A DNA stretch of 64,000 nt from Aedes albopictus. Its lineage: Eukaryota > Arthropoda > Insecta > Diptera > Culicidae. Shown in pieces: positions 1-11,343 of this stretch. The translations under genes and the position numbers were made by a program. Under the pieces are notes generated by a model, which did no database searches, had not been told where the DNA came from, and was given only the letters and a program-made list of their open reading frames with translations. Every line of letters starts with the position of its first letter. Within the stretch, counting starts at the first letter, position 1. The DNA is taken from the NCBI RefSeq assembly GCF_035046485.1, contig NC_085136.1:320940175-321004174 (forward strand). The letters run 5' to 3'.

Positions 1-960
1 AAGCGTGGACATCAACAACCATGCGTCTCCATACGTGCCTCAATCTCGTTGGAAACACTTGGCTGGTAATAAAATCACCAGAAAACCTTAATTGCAAGCA
101 CGAAAAACCGGAAGTTGCCAGTTTTCATTGTGAAATCAAAAGATTTTTCGTGGGTTTCGTGGCCTAGCTTCTAGAAGAATGTTCGATGCAAACGTATCTT
201 GACACCATTCACCAATACTAATGATCAAGTCCCATTCAGGAATGATTTTATGAGTTGGGCCATTTTACCCCATCTTGGCATTTTGGGCTCTGTTCCCCTA
301 CTGTAGGTTTTTGCCTACGATCGCGGCATTCACGTTGAGTCTAACTATAGCATCGAGTAGTTTGTGTAGACCTCGAGGCATGCGTGAAATGCAACTTGGG
401 ACTACAACCAAAAAGTCTTCCACAGGATTTATTATTATTTATTTAATAAAGAGGTTTTAACAAATAGTCATTCGCCTATCCACAGGATTAAAATATATAT
501 ATATATATATATATACTAGAGTGGAGAGATGTAGAAAATTCATAAGCTTAGAAGGTGCTGACTTGGCTGAGCAAGGACTCACTCGGATAACGCATCGGGT
601 CAAGAATCGATGGCAATATGGCGAGGGATGCGGACAAATGCTAGATGTAACCCACAAGTGCGGATTTGAGGGCGAAACTCGGCGTAAAAGATGGCCAAAT
701 GCGGGAAGTATTGTCCAACGGCCGATACCCTGAGAAAGCGTTAATAAAGCTGATAAACTGATAAACGAGCGGAAAGAACTCGCAATAAACTCTAGCTCTC
801 GGTTAAGAAGAATACCAACCAAATGTGTCCAAGGAATCAAAGGAAATACCTAAGAGTATAGGTAAAAAGAGGGAGGCGGGCGTCTACGGAACCACTATTC
901 ATCAACCAAGGAGTAATCTATTAGGATCCGGTGGCCGTCACGAATTAAAACCCTAAGTTT
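1..960. other. Unassigned intergenic DNA
   Basis: I recognise no gene. A (TA)n microsatellite lies at about 492-514. Short open frames occur on both strands, but none has a recognisable domain. A plus-strand stretch around 745-840 reads as a lysine/arginine-rich peptide in one frame. It could be part of another decayed retroelement, but I cannot name it. Confidence 0.5.
492..514. repeat. (TA)n microsatellite
   Basis: Uninterrupted alternating A/T dinucleotides, about 23 bases, seen directly. Confidence 0.9.
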
Positions 961-1745
961 AATGGAACGTAATAAAAGTAACCAAAGACCCAGACTTAGA
1001 AGCGTTCTGACAGTAGCTGCATCACGCATTTCTTGCATCCTGGGTTACTACTGCACAGTAGCGAGCTATCTCGCCAGTCTTTGTAATCGACAAGATAGCG
1101 TTTACGGTCGACTTCCCCTTCCGGAAGTCGAACTGATTGCTCGAGAGACCATCTACGATCTACATCCTCTGTGTACCCCAACAATCTGTTGAGGGTGATG
1201 TGCACCTTTTTCGACATGTGGACCAAACATATTGGTCTATATGTCACCTCCTCACCGGGTTCTTTTCCATTGGTAGTATGAACGAGCTTTACCCCTTTCC
1301 AACTTCTGGAAAGACTTCATAGTCCAAAAATTTCTGCATTTCAGATCTTAACATCTCGGGATCCACCACAGCGCTAAAACATCCTGCAATCCCCACAAGT
1401 GCCTCATCGATGACCCTCCCCTCATCAACCGCCCCTATCCGCTGTGTGCTACAGTGGTTCTACGAAAGGAGGCAAATGACGCGGGAAGTGTTCCTTGGTG
1501 ATGCTCTCCAGACTCTTTGGAGACTTCTCGGTGGAAGCCAGTATACCTCGTGTCTTAGCCACTAAGACCCTGGATGCGTAATTCAACGGGTTCGAATAGG
1601 AACTCTTACACAAGTCCCCATTAGCAGATCTTTTTGCTTGCTTGTATCGCGGTCTTGAGCGAGATTTTGGCAGCTGCTAACGCCGCCCGTCATCCATCCC
1701 ACTCCTCCACTTTAGAATGTCTTCGCTGTATCCGCCGCCTAAACC
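961..1745 (-). pseudogene. Decayed non-LTR retrotransposon (LINE) ORF2, R1/LOA/Jockey-like
   Basis: Reading down the minus strand from about 1745, broken frames give the linker that precedes a LINE reverse transcriptase: a lysine-rich helix (LKTAIQASKK), then SNPLNYASRVLVAKTRGI with a TEKSPKSLE stretch, and then YRPICLV followed by LNRLLGYTE near 1245-1180. The order and spacing match the region leading into the RT domain of Jockey-superfamily elements, where an SYRPI(C/S)LL motif followed by ..RL..Y is typical. The frame shifts several times, contains stop codons, and no catalytic (F/Y)xDD box is recognisable downstream, so this is a dead fragment. The clade assignment (R1 or LOA rather than Jockey proper) is from memory. 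The element is 5' and 3' incomplete and runs into the 12-mer repeat block on one side and unassigned DNA on the other. Confidence 0.7.
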
Positions 1746-2724
1746 GTAGACAGGCGTAATGTGTTTGCAAAACATTTCAGGAGGTTGTCTGAAGGAATTT
1801 TAGAGCGGTTGGGAGAGCTTCAGCAGATTTCAGGGATGTTCTATGAATGATTCAGAGGATTCCAGAGGATTTTCAGGGACGTTTCATTGGTTCTCGAGGG
1901 CATTTAGAGGTTTCCTGGGGCATTTCGAGGGTTTCCTGAAGTTTCGAGGGTTTCAAGTTTTCAGAATGGGTAATGGGGTATCTGGAGTGTTAGAGAGGGA
2001 TTTCAGAGGGTTTTCGGGGCATTTTAGAGGGTCTTAGGGTCGATTCAGGGAATCTCAAGAGGCTTTAAAGTTTCAGGAGAGTCTCAGAGGCGTTTAAAGG
2101 AATGCCACGAGGATTTAAGATCGTTACAGGGTATATTAGGGGCGTTTCTGGGCATCATAGGAGAGTTTCAGGAGATTACAGGGGTCTCAGGGACATTTTA
2201 GTGAGAGTCTGGTAGTTGAAGGGGGTCTCAGAGGCGTTTTAGAGAGTATCAGGGGGTTTTAGGGAGTCTCAGGGGCATTTTAGGGGACCTCATAAGGATT
2301 GAGGCGGATTCAAGGGATCTAAGGGAGGTTTCAGGGGCTCCCGGGCGTATCAGGTGAGTTTCAGACCAGTTTAAGGAGGTTTCAGGGGGTCTCAGGGGCA
2401 TTTCAGTGGGTTCCAAGAGGATTTACGAGGTTCTCAACGGGTTTAAGGGAGATTTGAGAGATTTCAGGGGGTCTTAGGGGCGTTTTAGGAGAAATATTCG
2501 GGGGAGTTTCAGGGAGGCTTGAAGAGCGTTTTGGGGAATTTCAATGAAACCCTCTAATTCTGGAGCATTTTACGAGTTTTCAGGATATCTCAGGGGAGCT
2601 TTAGGAGGTCTCAGGAAGATTTTGGGGTTTTAGGGAGGTCCAAGTTTCGTTTCAGGACCTCTCAGGGAAGTTTTAGTTTCAAGTTGTTTCTGTGCGTTTC
2701 AAAGGCGTTCTAAGGAGTTTCCGG

Positions 2725-2996
2725 ATGATGATTAACCTGGGCTTGTTAGGGGAATATCTGTAAGTAAAAATAAAATCGGGTTAAGTACTGTTTCTTTGAA
2801 TTACACTAAGAATTTGCATCCTTTGAAAGATACGTATTTCGACCTCAACTGTAAGGTCGTCTTCAGTGTCTTGTACTTGATTTGAGTCGAGTTAAGTACA
2901 AGACACTGAAGACGACCTTGTACAGTTGAGGTCGAAATACGTATCTGTCAAAGGATGCAAATTCTTAGTGGAATTCAAAGGAACAGTACTTAACCC
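2725..2996. mobile_element. Foldback MITE with near-perfect hairpin
   Basis: The sequence from CGGGTTAAGTACTG at 2777 to CAGTACTTAACCCG ending at 2997 is an inverted repeat with arms of roughly 105 bases. Both arms carry the GTCGTCTTCAGTGTCTTGTA motif or its complement. The insert is bracketed by the direct repeat GAGTTTCCGG (2715-2724 and 2997-3006), and copy B of the surrounding repeat lacks it. I do not recognise the superfamily. Confidence 0.8.
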
Positions 2997-3098
2997 GAGT
3001 TTCCGGAGTTCTCAGGAGATTTCAAGGGCGATTCAGACGATTTCAATGGGTTTCATGGGTGTTTTAGTAGGTTTCAGGAAGATTCAACAAAGTTTTAG

Positions 3099-3434
3099 CA
3101 CAGAGAACAGACGTCTATCTTCGCTTTCTGCCTTGTGTAAAACTTTGTAACGGTCATTTCAGAGTATGTGGTTATGCTCCCGTTGTGTGGCGCTAGCGTC
3201 CCATCACTTACATTGTTGTGTTGTCAAATTTGTTTCCAGTGCTCGCCGTTTTTGGCCGTTTGGCGCTCATGTCGCTTTGTGGGCTAGTGCATTTTAACAA
3301 TGAACACTGCCATCGTGGGGTCAAATCGACTTTTTATGTGGGGCAGTCTCCGTTGGTGGCGTTGAGGTACACTTAAATCCTTTACACACGATTTTGACGT
3401 ATTTTTGTTCGAGCTTAAATGTCTGTTCTCTGTG
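3099..3434. mobile_element. MITE with CACAGAGAACAGAC termini and 7-bp target duplication
   Basis: The element begins CACAGAGAACAGAC and ends GTCTGTTCTCTGTG, an inverted terminal repeat. It is flanked by GTTTTAG on both sides (3092-3098 and 3435-3441). The interior matches the element at 13182-13717 in the opposite orientation, for example the TTTTTGTTCGAGCTT and TGTGTAAAACTTTG neighbourhoods. No coding capacity is seen, so it is non-autonomous. Confidence 0.8.
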
Positions 3435-4342
3435 GTTTTAGGGAGCATCAGAGGCGTTTCATGGGATCTCAGGAGGATTCAAGATGTTTCAGGGGGTCTC
3501 AGAGGGTTACAGGCAATCTCGCATGGTTTCACGGGGTCTCTGGGAGGTTTCAGGGGATGTCGGGAAGGGATCATGGGCTTTTTAGAGGGTCACAGGAAGA
3601 TTCAGCGAAGTTTTAGAGAGACTTCAGGGGAGCTACAGGGAGTCTCACAGCGTTTTAACGGGTTTTTAGGGGAGTTTCAAGGGATACCTGGGGGGCTTAG
3701 GGGCGTTTTTGGGACACTCAGGAAAATTCATAAGAGATTCAAGGAAACTTCAGGAGTGTTTCAGGGAATTTCATGGGATTTCAGGAGGATTTTCCGAGAT
3801 TTCAAGGGATCTGTGGGACGTTTCAGGACGTATCTCGAGAACTCAGGTTGGCTTCAGGAGGTTTCAGATGCTTTTAAGTAGAGTTTCAGTACATCTCAGA
3901 GCCATTTCACGAGGTTTTAGGAGATCTCAAGGTCGTTTTAGAGAGTTAAGGGAGTTAAGGGGCGTTTGACGGAATTTTTAGGGCTTCTCAGGGGAGTTTT
4001 ATGAGGTTTCAGGGAGTCTCTGAGGCGTTTAAGGTGCGTTCCACATGAATCATGAGCGTTTCAGAAGATATCAGTAGGTTTCAGGAGCGTTTCAGACGAG
4101 TATCAGGGGCCTCAGAGAGCTCCATGGTGATTCCAAGGGGCATCAGAGACGTTTCAGGAGGCCTGACATGGACTCAGAAACATGAGGACTGTAGGGTGTT
4201 TCGGGGGTTTAAGGTACGATTCTGTAGCTTTCCGAATCCTTCTGATATGCACCTTAAACGTTTTGAAACACCTCTGAAAACACCTTTTCAAACCCTCAGA
4301 TACTAAACCCCATTAAACACCCCTGCTGGATCAATATCAAGA

Positions 4343-6071
4343 CCGGTTTAAGGAGGTTTCAGGGGGACTCAGGGGCATGTCAGTGGGTCACAAAAGGATT
4401 TACGGGATTCTAAAGAAGTATAATGGAAATTTGACCCCAACAGATTTCAGGGGGTCTAAGGGGCGTTTTAGGAAGAAAATCCGGAGGAGTTTCAGAAAGG
4501 CTTCAGAAGCATTTCGGGGAATGGACTACCCGCTTTGCGCGCAGCCACAGTTGATCAGCAGGAGTAAATCAATTTAATTTTGTATGGCGAAATGCATCTA
4601 AACTTGAATTACTTGAAATACAAAGCTTTTCCTGAAAAAATATTTGGTAGGCTTAATAGTGGTCACCATTGTGCACAACCACTACCAAATATTTTTTCGA
4701 ATAATGTGTTCCACTTTAAAGAATTTGCCTTTAGATGGTATTCGCCATACAATATTTTTGCGATTTACTTTTAGCGATTTTTCGCGCATAGAAGCTAGCG
4801 CCACATTAGTCGATGCGGAGAGTAGGAAAACAGCCGATGTAGTTAATTCATTTCAATGAAACCCTCTAATTCGGGAGGATTTTACGAGGTTTCAGAAGAT
4901 CTCAGGGATGTTTTTAGAGGTCTGAGGAAGATTTTGGGGTTTTAGCGAGGTTAATGATCCTTTCAAGGCCTCTCAGAGAAGTTTCAATTTCAAGTTGTTT
5001 TTGTGCGTTTCAGAGGCGTTTTAGAAGAGTTTCAGGAGTTTTCAAGGGATCTCAGGGTCGTTTCAGAGAATATCAAGAGGTTTATGGGTGCTTTAGGGGG
5101 TTTTAGGAAGATTTAACAATGTTTTAAAGTGCATTAGAGGCGTTTCATGGGATCTCAGAGGGTTACAGGCAACCTCACAGGGTTTCACGGGGTCTCAGGG
5201 TGGTTTCCGGGGATCTCGTGTGGCTTCAGGGAAGTTTCGGGAGGGTTCCAAGGGGCTTCAGCAAGTCTCATGGGCTTTTAAGGGGGTCACACGAAGATTC
5301 AGCGAAGTCTTAGGGAGACTTCAGGGGAGTTCAGAGGATTTTACGGGGACAATGGGTCTAACAGCGTTTTAGCGGGTTTCTAGGGGAATTTCAGGGGATT
5401 TCGGACGGTTTCAGTTGTGGGGGGCTTAGGGGCGTTTTTGGGACACTTATAAAAATTCATGAGAGTTTCATGGAGACTTCAGGGGTACTTCAGGGAATTT
5501 CATGGGGTTTCAGGAGGATTTTTCTGAAGCTACAGAGAATCTTTGGGACGCTTTAAGACGTATCACGAGAAATCAGGGTTGTTTCAGGAGATTAAAGGGG
5601 CGTTTAAGGAGAGTTTCAGATCATCTCAGAAGAATTCCACGAGGTTTTAGGAGATTTCATGGTCATTTTAAAAACTCTTACGATGGTCATTTCAGAAGAT
5701 TTTAGGGGGTTTAAGGAGTGTTGAGGAGAGTTTCAGGATATCTCAGGGGAGTATCAAGAGGTTTCAGGGGGTCTCTGAGGCGTTTGACGTGCGTCCCACA
5801 AGAATGCATTAGCGTTTCAGTAGATTTCAATAGGTTTCAGGAACGTTACAGAGGAGTGTCAGGGGTCTCAAGGGGCTCCATGGGGATTCCAAGGGGCATC
5901 AGAGGCGTTCCAGGGTATTTCCTGGAAAGTTTCGGGGGTTTAAAGTAAGGCCCTATAGCTTTCCGAATCCTTCTTAAATGCACTTTAATCCTTTGAAACG
6001 CCTCTGAAAACACCTTTTGAAACACTCAAATACCGAACCCTTGTAAACACCCCTGGTGGATCGAAATCAAG
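4343..6071. repeat. Copy B of the larger tandem duplication
   Basis: Diverged tandem partner of 2362-4342, with the same order of landmarks. It carries its own insertion at about 4521-4850, absent from copy A, which therefore shows the empty site. Confidence 0.75.
4521..4850 (+). mobile_element. Dispersed non-autonomous element, copy 1
   Basis: It starts GGACTACCCGC and ends GATGTAGTTAATTC. The same sequence is present inverted at 17308-17639. It holds an internal hairpin in which AAATATTTGGTAG pairs with CTACCAAATATTT. A 71-codon open frame is shared by both copies with high similarity, but it spans the hairpin and resembles nothing I know. I treat it as non-coding. Confidence 0.7.
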
Positions 6072-7290
6072 TGTAGGGGTTGCAGATGATGCGTTGAAGC
6101 AGGATGATGTGCTGTCAAGCTAGTTGACCAATATTTACCATAAGTTAACGCACTGCGCAATGCATTCTAATATGTTAATATGGCTTTGCTTTACAGCTGC
6201 GTTCTATCCGTCTGAGCTACGAAAGACACTCAGAAACCTACAACTCCCTACAAATCAATCGTCCACCACAAAGATTGAATCAATGCAATCAGCTAAGTAC
6301 GTCCATAGGCATTTGGCGATTGACCGCGACCATCTAGTTCTAGTACGTATAGTAGGTATAGTAGGTATACGGTCAAACCCCAAGCATACATTCGATGTCC
6401 GAAGTGGAAAATATTGGTATTATTTATCCTGAGATGCCCCCGTTTGTTTGCCAAACTTCTCAGATTCCCACCGCGCCGAAAAGAGCATGGTCCCAACCAA
6501 GAAGGCCCAGCCTGGCCATCAGCCTAATGAAGAAAAATTGGCAAGGATTTGGCTGCAAGCAACCTACATACCATATACCATGCACGCGGTCAGTTGAGGA
6601 ATCCGAGTATCCGCTAGGAAGGCAGGGGAAGGGATTTGTGGATTCCAGCCGGACATCGGTCAGTCTCGGTTCACATTTATTTGATTAAATTTTCGGACTT
6701 TGTTTGCTCACACTTTGCGCGCTCCGTAGTCGTCGTCGTCGTCGATATCGAAGTGATATTATGACGAACGAGCATGTGGTGGCCGGAGTACTGCCATATC
6801 TGCGTGCATTCTATAGGTTATTTGGAGCAGCAAGTGAGGAGGAGCAGTGCCATAAGCAAATTGGAAATGGATTGAACGTTTAAGATTGATGCAGCGATTT
6901 CTCAACGTATAATCTTCTTTGTTTGGAACGAGGAGGGGCGGGTGTCTAACAGCAGCGGAGCGGTCAAACACTGAGTGGACTTGGACTTAAGTAAGTGGAC
7001 TCAATTAGGCTAATTGATTGAGGATGTTTTCGCGAGGTTCATCATCCATATAGATTGTGTATGCATAAGCAGTGCAGTGGCATTTGCGTGAGCAAACAAT
7101 TTCAAAAATGTGCTTTCCAAGGGTACTTTATACCCAAAATGCCAAGATCAATTGATTTTGCCGCATCTAGGAATACATTACACCTTCTTCTAGCACAGCA
7201 CAGATCATACAAAGTGCATTCCGAAGTTTAAAACTTTTGCACCATACTTTGGAATTATTGCACATCCTAAAACCGTGTCTAGCTGGAAAA
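6072..7290. other. Unassigned intergenic DNA
   Basis: No recognisable gene or repeat family. It has a short (GTC)n run near 6729-6744 and a small TAGTAGGTA direct repeat near 6350. Open frames of up to about 100 codons lack any domain and overlap on both strands. Confidence 0.45.
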
Positions 7291-7347
7291 AATATTTGTC
7301 TTCATTATTACTTTCATGTGTAGAGCAGACCTTCATCCTCAGATTCC

Positions 7348-8753
7348 TCAAGGAGTTCCTTCATGGACTTGTGCTATAGATCCGCAAGTATCCCCGTCTA
7401 TCGTAACATTACTACCCAGACGGATCCGGTCGTGTTCGGTTCCGCCTATCAGCGTGTACATTGTTTTTGAGGCATTCACAACCAGTCTGACCTTTGCTGC
7501 TTCGCGTTTCAGGCGGGTGTACAGCTGCAGAGCTGTACCGTTCCAAATGTTTCGGAAATAATGTCCATGTCGTTCGCAAAGCACACAAATTGACCGGATT
7601 TTGTAAAAATCGTTCCCCGGCTGTTGAGCCCGGCTCGTCGCATCACACCTTCCAGAGCGATGTTGAAGAGTAGGCATGAGAGTCCGTCACCTTGTCCCAG
7701 TCTCCGGCGTGATTCGAATGAACTGGATAGTTCACCCGAAACTCTTACGCAGTTTTGCACATCGTCCATCGTTGCTTTAATCAGTCTAGTCAGCTTCCCA
7801 GGAAAGCCGTTTTCGTCCATTATTCTCCATAGTTCTGCGCGGTCGATACTGTTGTATGCCGCTTTGAAATCGATGAACAGGTGATGCGTTGGGACCTGGT
7901 ATTCACGGCATTTCTGGAGGATTTGCCGTACGGTAAAGATCTGGTCCGTTGTCGACCGGCCGTCGATGAAGCCGGCTTGATAACTTCCCACGAACTCATT
8001 CGTTTTAGGTGACAGACGACGAAAGATGATCTGGGATAGCACTTTGTAGGCAGCATTCAAAATAGTGATTGCCCTGAAGTTCTCACATTCCAAATTGTCG
8101 CCTTTCTTGTGAATGGGGCAGATTACCCCTTCCTTCCACTCCTCCGGTAGCTGTTCGGTTTCCCAGATCCTGACTATCAGCCGATGCAGGCAGGTGGCCA
8201 ACTTTTCTGGGCCCAACTTGATGAGTTCAGCTGCTTTGTTGGTTTTGAGCTGGTGAATGGCATCCTTAACTTCCCTCAGCGTGGGAGTTGGTTCATTATC
8301 GTCCTCCGCTGCACTGGCGTCGTGATATCCTCCGTTGCCGTGGGCTCATGTGCCTACGTTCTCCAAGCCGTTCAGGTGCTGATCGAAGTGCTGCTTCCAC
8401 CTTTCGATCACCTCACGTGCGTCCGTCAAGAGGCCTCCGTCTTTATCCCTGCATATTTCGGCTCGCGGCACGAAGCCGTTGCGGGATGCGTTGAGCTTCT
8501 GATAGAACTTCCGTGTTTCTTGGGAACGGCACATCAGTTCCATTTCTTCACACTCCGCTTCTTCCAGGTGGCGCTTTTTCTCCCGAAAGAAGCAGGTCTG
8601 CTGTTTCCGCTTCTGTTTGTAACGTTCCACGTTCTGTCGAGTCCCTTGCTGCAGCATTACCGCCCTCGCTGCCTTCTTCTCCTCCAAAACAGCTCTGCAC
8701 TCTTCGTCGAACCATTCGTTCCGTCGATTCCGTTCCACGTATCCGATCTTCAC
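7348..8753 (-). pseudogene. Broken LINE reverse transcriptase ORF
   Basis: Minus-strand frames read from upstream linker into RT. First comes a basic, charged segment (8753-8346, with NEWFDEEC near its start, typical of the region after the endonuclease). After an in-frame TGA at about 8343-8345 the same frame continues through AELIKLGPEKLA, WKEGVICPIHKKGD, YQAGFIDGRSTTDQIF, FIDFKAAYNSIDRAELW and GQGDGLSCLLFN to the palm motif CFANDMD. The catalytic box should be (F/Y)ADD, so the first aspartate is replaced by asparagine. A frameshift near 7550 moves the reading to a second frame that continues LYTRLKREAAKVRL and LVVNASKT before ending at 7348. A short stretch between the linker and AELIKLG also appears to be missing. 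The copy is therefore inactive by a stop, a frameshift and an active-site change. It is a mosquito LINE of the RTE/I/Jockey radiation; I cannot fix the clade. The 5' endonuclease and the 3' end are absent. Confidence 0.85.
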
Positions 8754-8764
8754 GTAATCCTCCA

Positions 8765-8985
8765 GGTTTTTCTTTTGGAAGTTTTTCTCTAAAAGGTTCT
8801 AGAGATTTCTTAATGAGTTCTTTGTGGGATTTTTCCTGAACTTTTTATCTGGATTCCCCCTAAGCCACTTCATCAGGGATTTTTTCAAACATCTTTTCTT
8901 TGGTTTCTTCAAGATTTCTTTTGGAAATCCACAAGTTTTTTTTAAAGGTTTTTCAAGATGTTCCTCCTGAAACTTCCATGCGCGT
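8765..8985. repeat. Degenerate 12-mer repeat (TTCCTCCTGGAAATT type)
   Basis: T-rich imperfect units of the TTCYTCnnGGAATTTC kind, starting directly at the LINE fragment's 5' break. Same family style as 9589-10240 and 30478-32640. Confidence 0.6.
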
Positions 8986-9309
8986 ATCTACAGCGTATTT
9001 GACCCCTCAGCTCAAATTTCATGCGCGCTTTTTACACTACGTGTGAGGTATATATTTGGCTGCACGAAGCTGTGGTTATGAGATTAATCACAGCAGGCGA
9101 TCTAGTGCGTTTATCTGTGCTATGAACTGTCAAGCTAACAACGTTAGCATCAGTGAGTGTGTAGCAACCACCACTGCCGATGACAACCAACTGCATTCGC
9201 CCTCGTCACTTGCGAACCGACGTCAGCCTGGGTAAGTTGTGCGTGCGGCATGTGTCGGGTGATTCCTTCCCGGATAAATCCTAAACTCCACACTACGGCC
9301 AACGTGGAC
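8986..9309. other. Unassigned spacer
   Basis: Unique-looking sequence between a 12-mer repeat block and the SINE. No open frame of note and no terminal repeats seen. Confidence 0.4.
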
Positions 9310-9322
9310 GACTTTGGAACTT

Positions 9323-9575
9323 CTTCTTCTTTATGGATCTACGTCCTCATTGGGACTTGGCCTGCCTTGCTTCAACTTTAGTGTTCTTTGATCACTTCCA
9401 CAGTTATTATTGAAGGGCTTTCTTTGCCTGCCATTGCATGAATATGTATACTGTGAGGCAAGTACAATGATACACTATGCCCTGAGAGTCGAGATAATTC
9501 TCCTGACCGGAACGGGAATCGAACCCGCCGTTTCCGGATTAGTGATCCATAGCCTTGACCACTAGGCTAACTGGA
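9323..9575 (-). mobile_element. tRNA-derived SINE, Feilai type
   Basis: On the minus strand the element begins with a tRNA-like head holding an A box (TAGCCTAGTGG) and a B box (GGTTCGATTCCC), about 50 bases apart, and ends with the CCCAATGAGGACGTAGATCC tail region followed by (GAA)n. That arrangement is the Aedes Feilai SINE plan. A 13-bp direct repeat, GACTTTGGAACTT, flanks it (9310-9322 and 9576-9588), so the insertion is precise and fairly recent. RNA polymerase III transcription is the expected mode; LINE machinery in trans would have moved it. Confidence 0.88.
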
Positions 9576-9588
9576 GACTTTGGAACTT

Positions 9589-10240
9589 AGAGGGGGTAAA
9601 TCGCTTACCCACATGAGAGCTTCTCCTGTAGTTCCAAAGGGCATTTCCTCTGGAAATCCTTATTGAATTCCGTCAGTAGTTTATGTTAGCATTTCTCCTA
9701 CTTCTTTTTATTCTAGGATTTTTTTCAGTAACTCGTTCTGGGATTCCTCCAAAAATTTCTCTTGATATTTCCCGAGAAATACCTTCTCAGAAATTTCAAG
9801 CAGATCGTTCTTGGGTTTCTGCTTGAATTTTTTTCTGGCAATCCTTCTGAAATCCACTCTGATATCTTTTTTCAAGAGTTCCTTCTGGAATTTATCTATG
9901 TATTTCTCCTGGCATTCCTACAACAGTTCCTTTTAATCGTGCTCAAGGAATGCCTTTTGAGATTTCTCCTGGAGATCTTTTCAAGTTTTTCAAGAATTCT
10001 TTCTGAGATTACTTTATGCATTTTTCCCTGAAATTTCTTTAAGTATGTGTCCTGTAGTTTCTTTTTCCTGTACCTGAACTTTTCTTCAGAATTTCATTAT
10101 GGTATTCCCCCTGGAACTTGTGCGGGCATTTCCCAAAACGTCCTTAATTATCTGAGGTGTTCTATCTAGGGTTTTACTTGGATTTTCCTATTACGTTCCT
10201 CCTGAAGATTCTTTTTTTCAGGAATTCCCAGGGGGATGAC
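9589..10240. repeat. Degenerate 12-mer repeat, continuation
   Basis: Imperfect TTCCTTCTGGAATTTC-like units continue on the far side of the SINE. The 89-codon open frame at 9762-10031 is a phenylalanine/leucine-rich reading of this repeat and is not a gene. Confidence 0.65.
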
Positions 10241-10764
10241 ACTTCCTTGGCTAACCGGAAAAATCCGAATTTAACTGTTGCTAACCGTCGTTAACCGCGT
10301 CTAACTGCTGCTCAGCACCACAGACAAAGTACGTTGCTCTTTGCGGTGGTTGGTATATTTTCAACACGCAGGATCAGCGCAAGGCATTGATGATAAACTG
10401 TAACTTATGGGGCCTCCCCCTATCCGGCATCAATGAGACCCCCTTCTACAACTGCCTCAGGGTCGGCATACGCGCTTGACTCACCGCGACCAAGAAAACA
10501 CTTGAGTACCGAATTGCAAACACTTTTCCTTCCTCCTTATACGCCACCCCTCATGGCCGCCTTATCCTTGCCTGCGAAGCCTAGTGGTGAATAGCGGAAC
10601 TAAGTGGTGTGGCTGCTTGTTGTCCGGCGGGCGGTGGGTGGTATTGTGTGATGCTCAGCGGTTGGTCAAACATCTTCTTGGTATTATCTTTTAAACATAT
10701 ACAACGAACACTACACGGCGAAAATCTCACAAATCTCGGACAGACAGACACACCACTGGTTACA
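10241..10764. other. Unassigned spacer
   Basis: It begins with a short run of CTAACCG/CTAACTG-like units (about 10250-10315). No gene is recognised. Confidence 0.4.
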
Positions 10765-10828
10765 AAACATCGCAACATACATTAGACTGGTCCAAAAATA
10801 CGATGTGTTCATCACCAAGTCCACAAAG
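10765..10828 (+). repeat. 64-bp direct repeat, left copy
   Basis: Starts AAACATCGCAACATACATTA and ends CCAAGTCCACAAAG. It reappears apparently identically at 11280-11343, 515 bases further on. Confidence 0.9.
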
Positions 10829-11279
10829 TGTAGAGTAAGAGATTGGAATTATAAAATATAAAATGTAAATTATAGCTCCAAACAAATATAGTATCGTACG
10901 AATAAAGTATCAACATAATCGAAATAAAAAATAAGAGCTCCCAATTGTATCTTGCGAAATTGCCCAATGCTACACTGTCCGAGCTACTGTCGAAGTCGGA
11001 ATGTCGACTGTCGACTTATCGTCGAGAACGGTGAGCCGAGCTGTGAGCTGAGCAGCCAGTTGATAGACAATTGCAGGCACGATAGGAGGTGTTTGGGCTA
11101 CAGAGCAGCAGACCCAGCTTCACCTAGAATGGACAATTACTTCCCTCGCTCCGGCGTCGGAGCGTCGAGTAGCAGCAGCAGGCCGTACGACAGTTGGCTC
11201 GCAGTGAGGTTTAGAAGAGTTTCCTCACTGCGGCTTCTGTGTACGAGGAATAATCTGCTGCGGTCACGACATTGATGAT
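10829..11279. other. 451-bp segment between identical 64-bp direct repeats
   Basis: It begins TGTAGAGTAAGAG and contains an AT-rich half with AATAAAG, then a GC-richer half. It lies next to the copia-like remnant, so a decayed LTR is possible, but it does not end in a clear CA and I see no second copy. It could equally be one period of a local tandem duplication. Confidence 0.45.
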
Positions 11280-11343
11280 AAACATCGCAACATACATTAG
11301 ACTGGTCCAAAAATACGATGTGTTCATCACCAAGTCCACAAAG
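11280..11343 (+). repeat. 64-bp direct repeat, right copy
   Basis: Matches 10765-10828 over 64 bases as read by eye; the flanks then diverge (TGTAGAG versus ATTTACA). Confidence 0.9.

Larger units (their letters stand above)
2362..4342. repeat. Copy A of a larger tandem duplication inside the degenerate repeat block
   Basis: Copy A and copy B (4343-6071) align in the same order. ACCAGTTTAAGGAGGTTTCA near 2364 matches ACCGGTTTAAGGAGGTTTCA near 4343. TCAATGAAACCCTCTAATTC occurs at about 2540 and again at about 4853. The end-of-unit segment containing TAGCTTTCCGAATCCTTCT occurs at about 4222 and 5951. Copy A carries insertions at 2725-2996 and 3099-3434 that copy B lacks. Confidence 0.75.
1790..6071. 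repeat. Degenerate 12-mer-derived minisatellite block (GGTTTCAGG / GTCTCAGGGGCG type)
   Basis: The stretch is made almost entirely of imperfect 10-15-base units such as GGTTTCAGGGGG, GTCTCAGGGGCG and TTTTAGGGAGTC. Open frames in it translate to monotonous GF/RGVSGG-type peptides and are by-products of the repeat, not genes. Several MITE-type insertions interrupt it and are listed separately. The block resembles the homogeneous 12/24-bp repeat at 56.1-57.8 kb in unit length and in the ATTTC/GG theme, which suggests but does not prove a shared origin. Confidence 0.8.

Noticed and set aside
8184..8839. Plus-strand frames of 108-202 codons opposite the LINE
   Set aside because: They are the antisense of the reverse transcriptase reading, which has clear motifs on the minus strand.
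9490..9575. Functional tRNA gene
   Set aside because: The tRNA-like part is fused to a SINE body with tail and 13-bp target duplication; the cloverleaf is incomplete.
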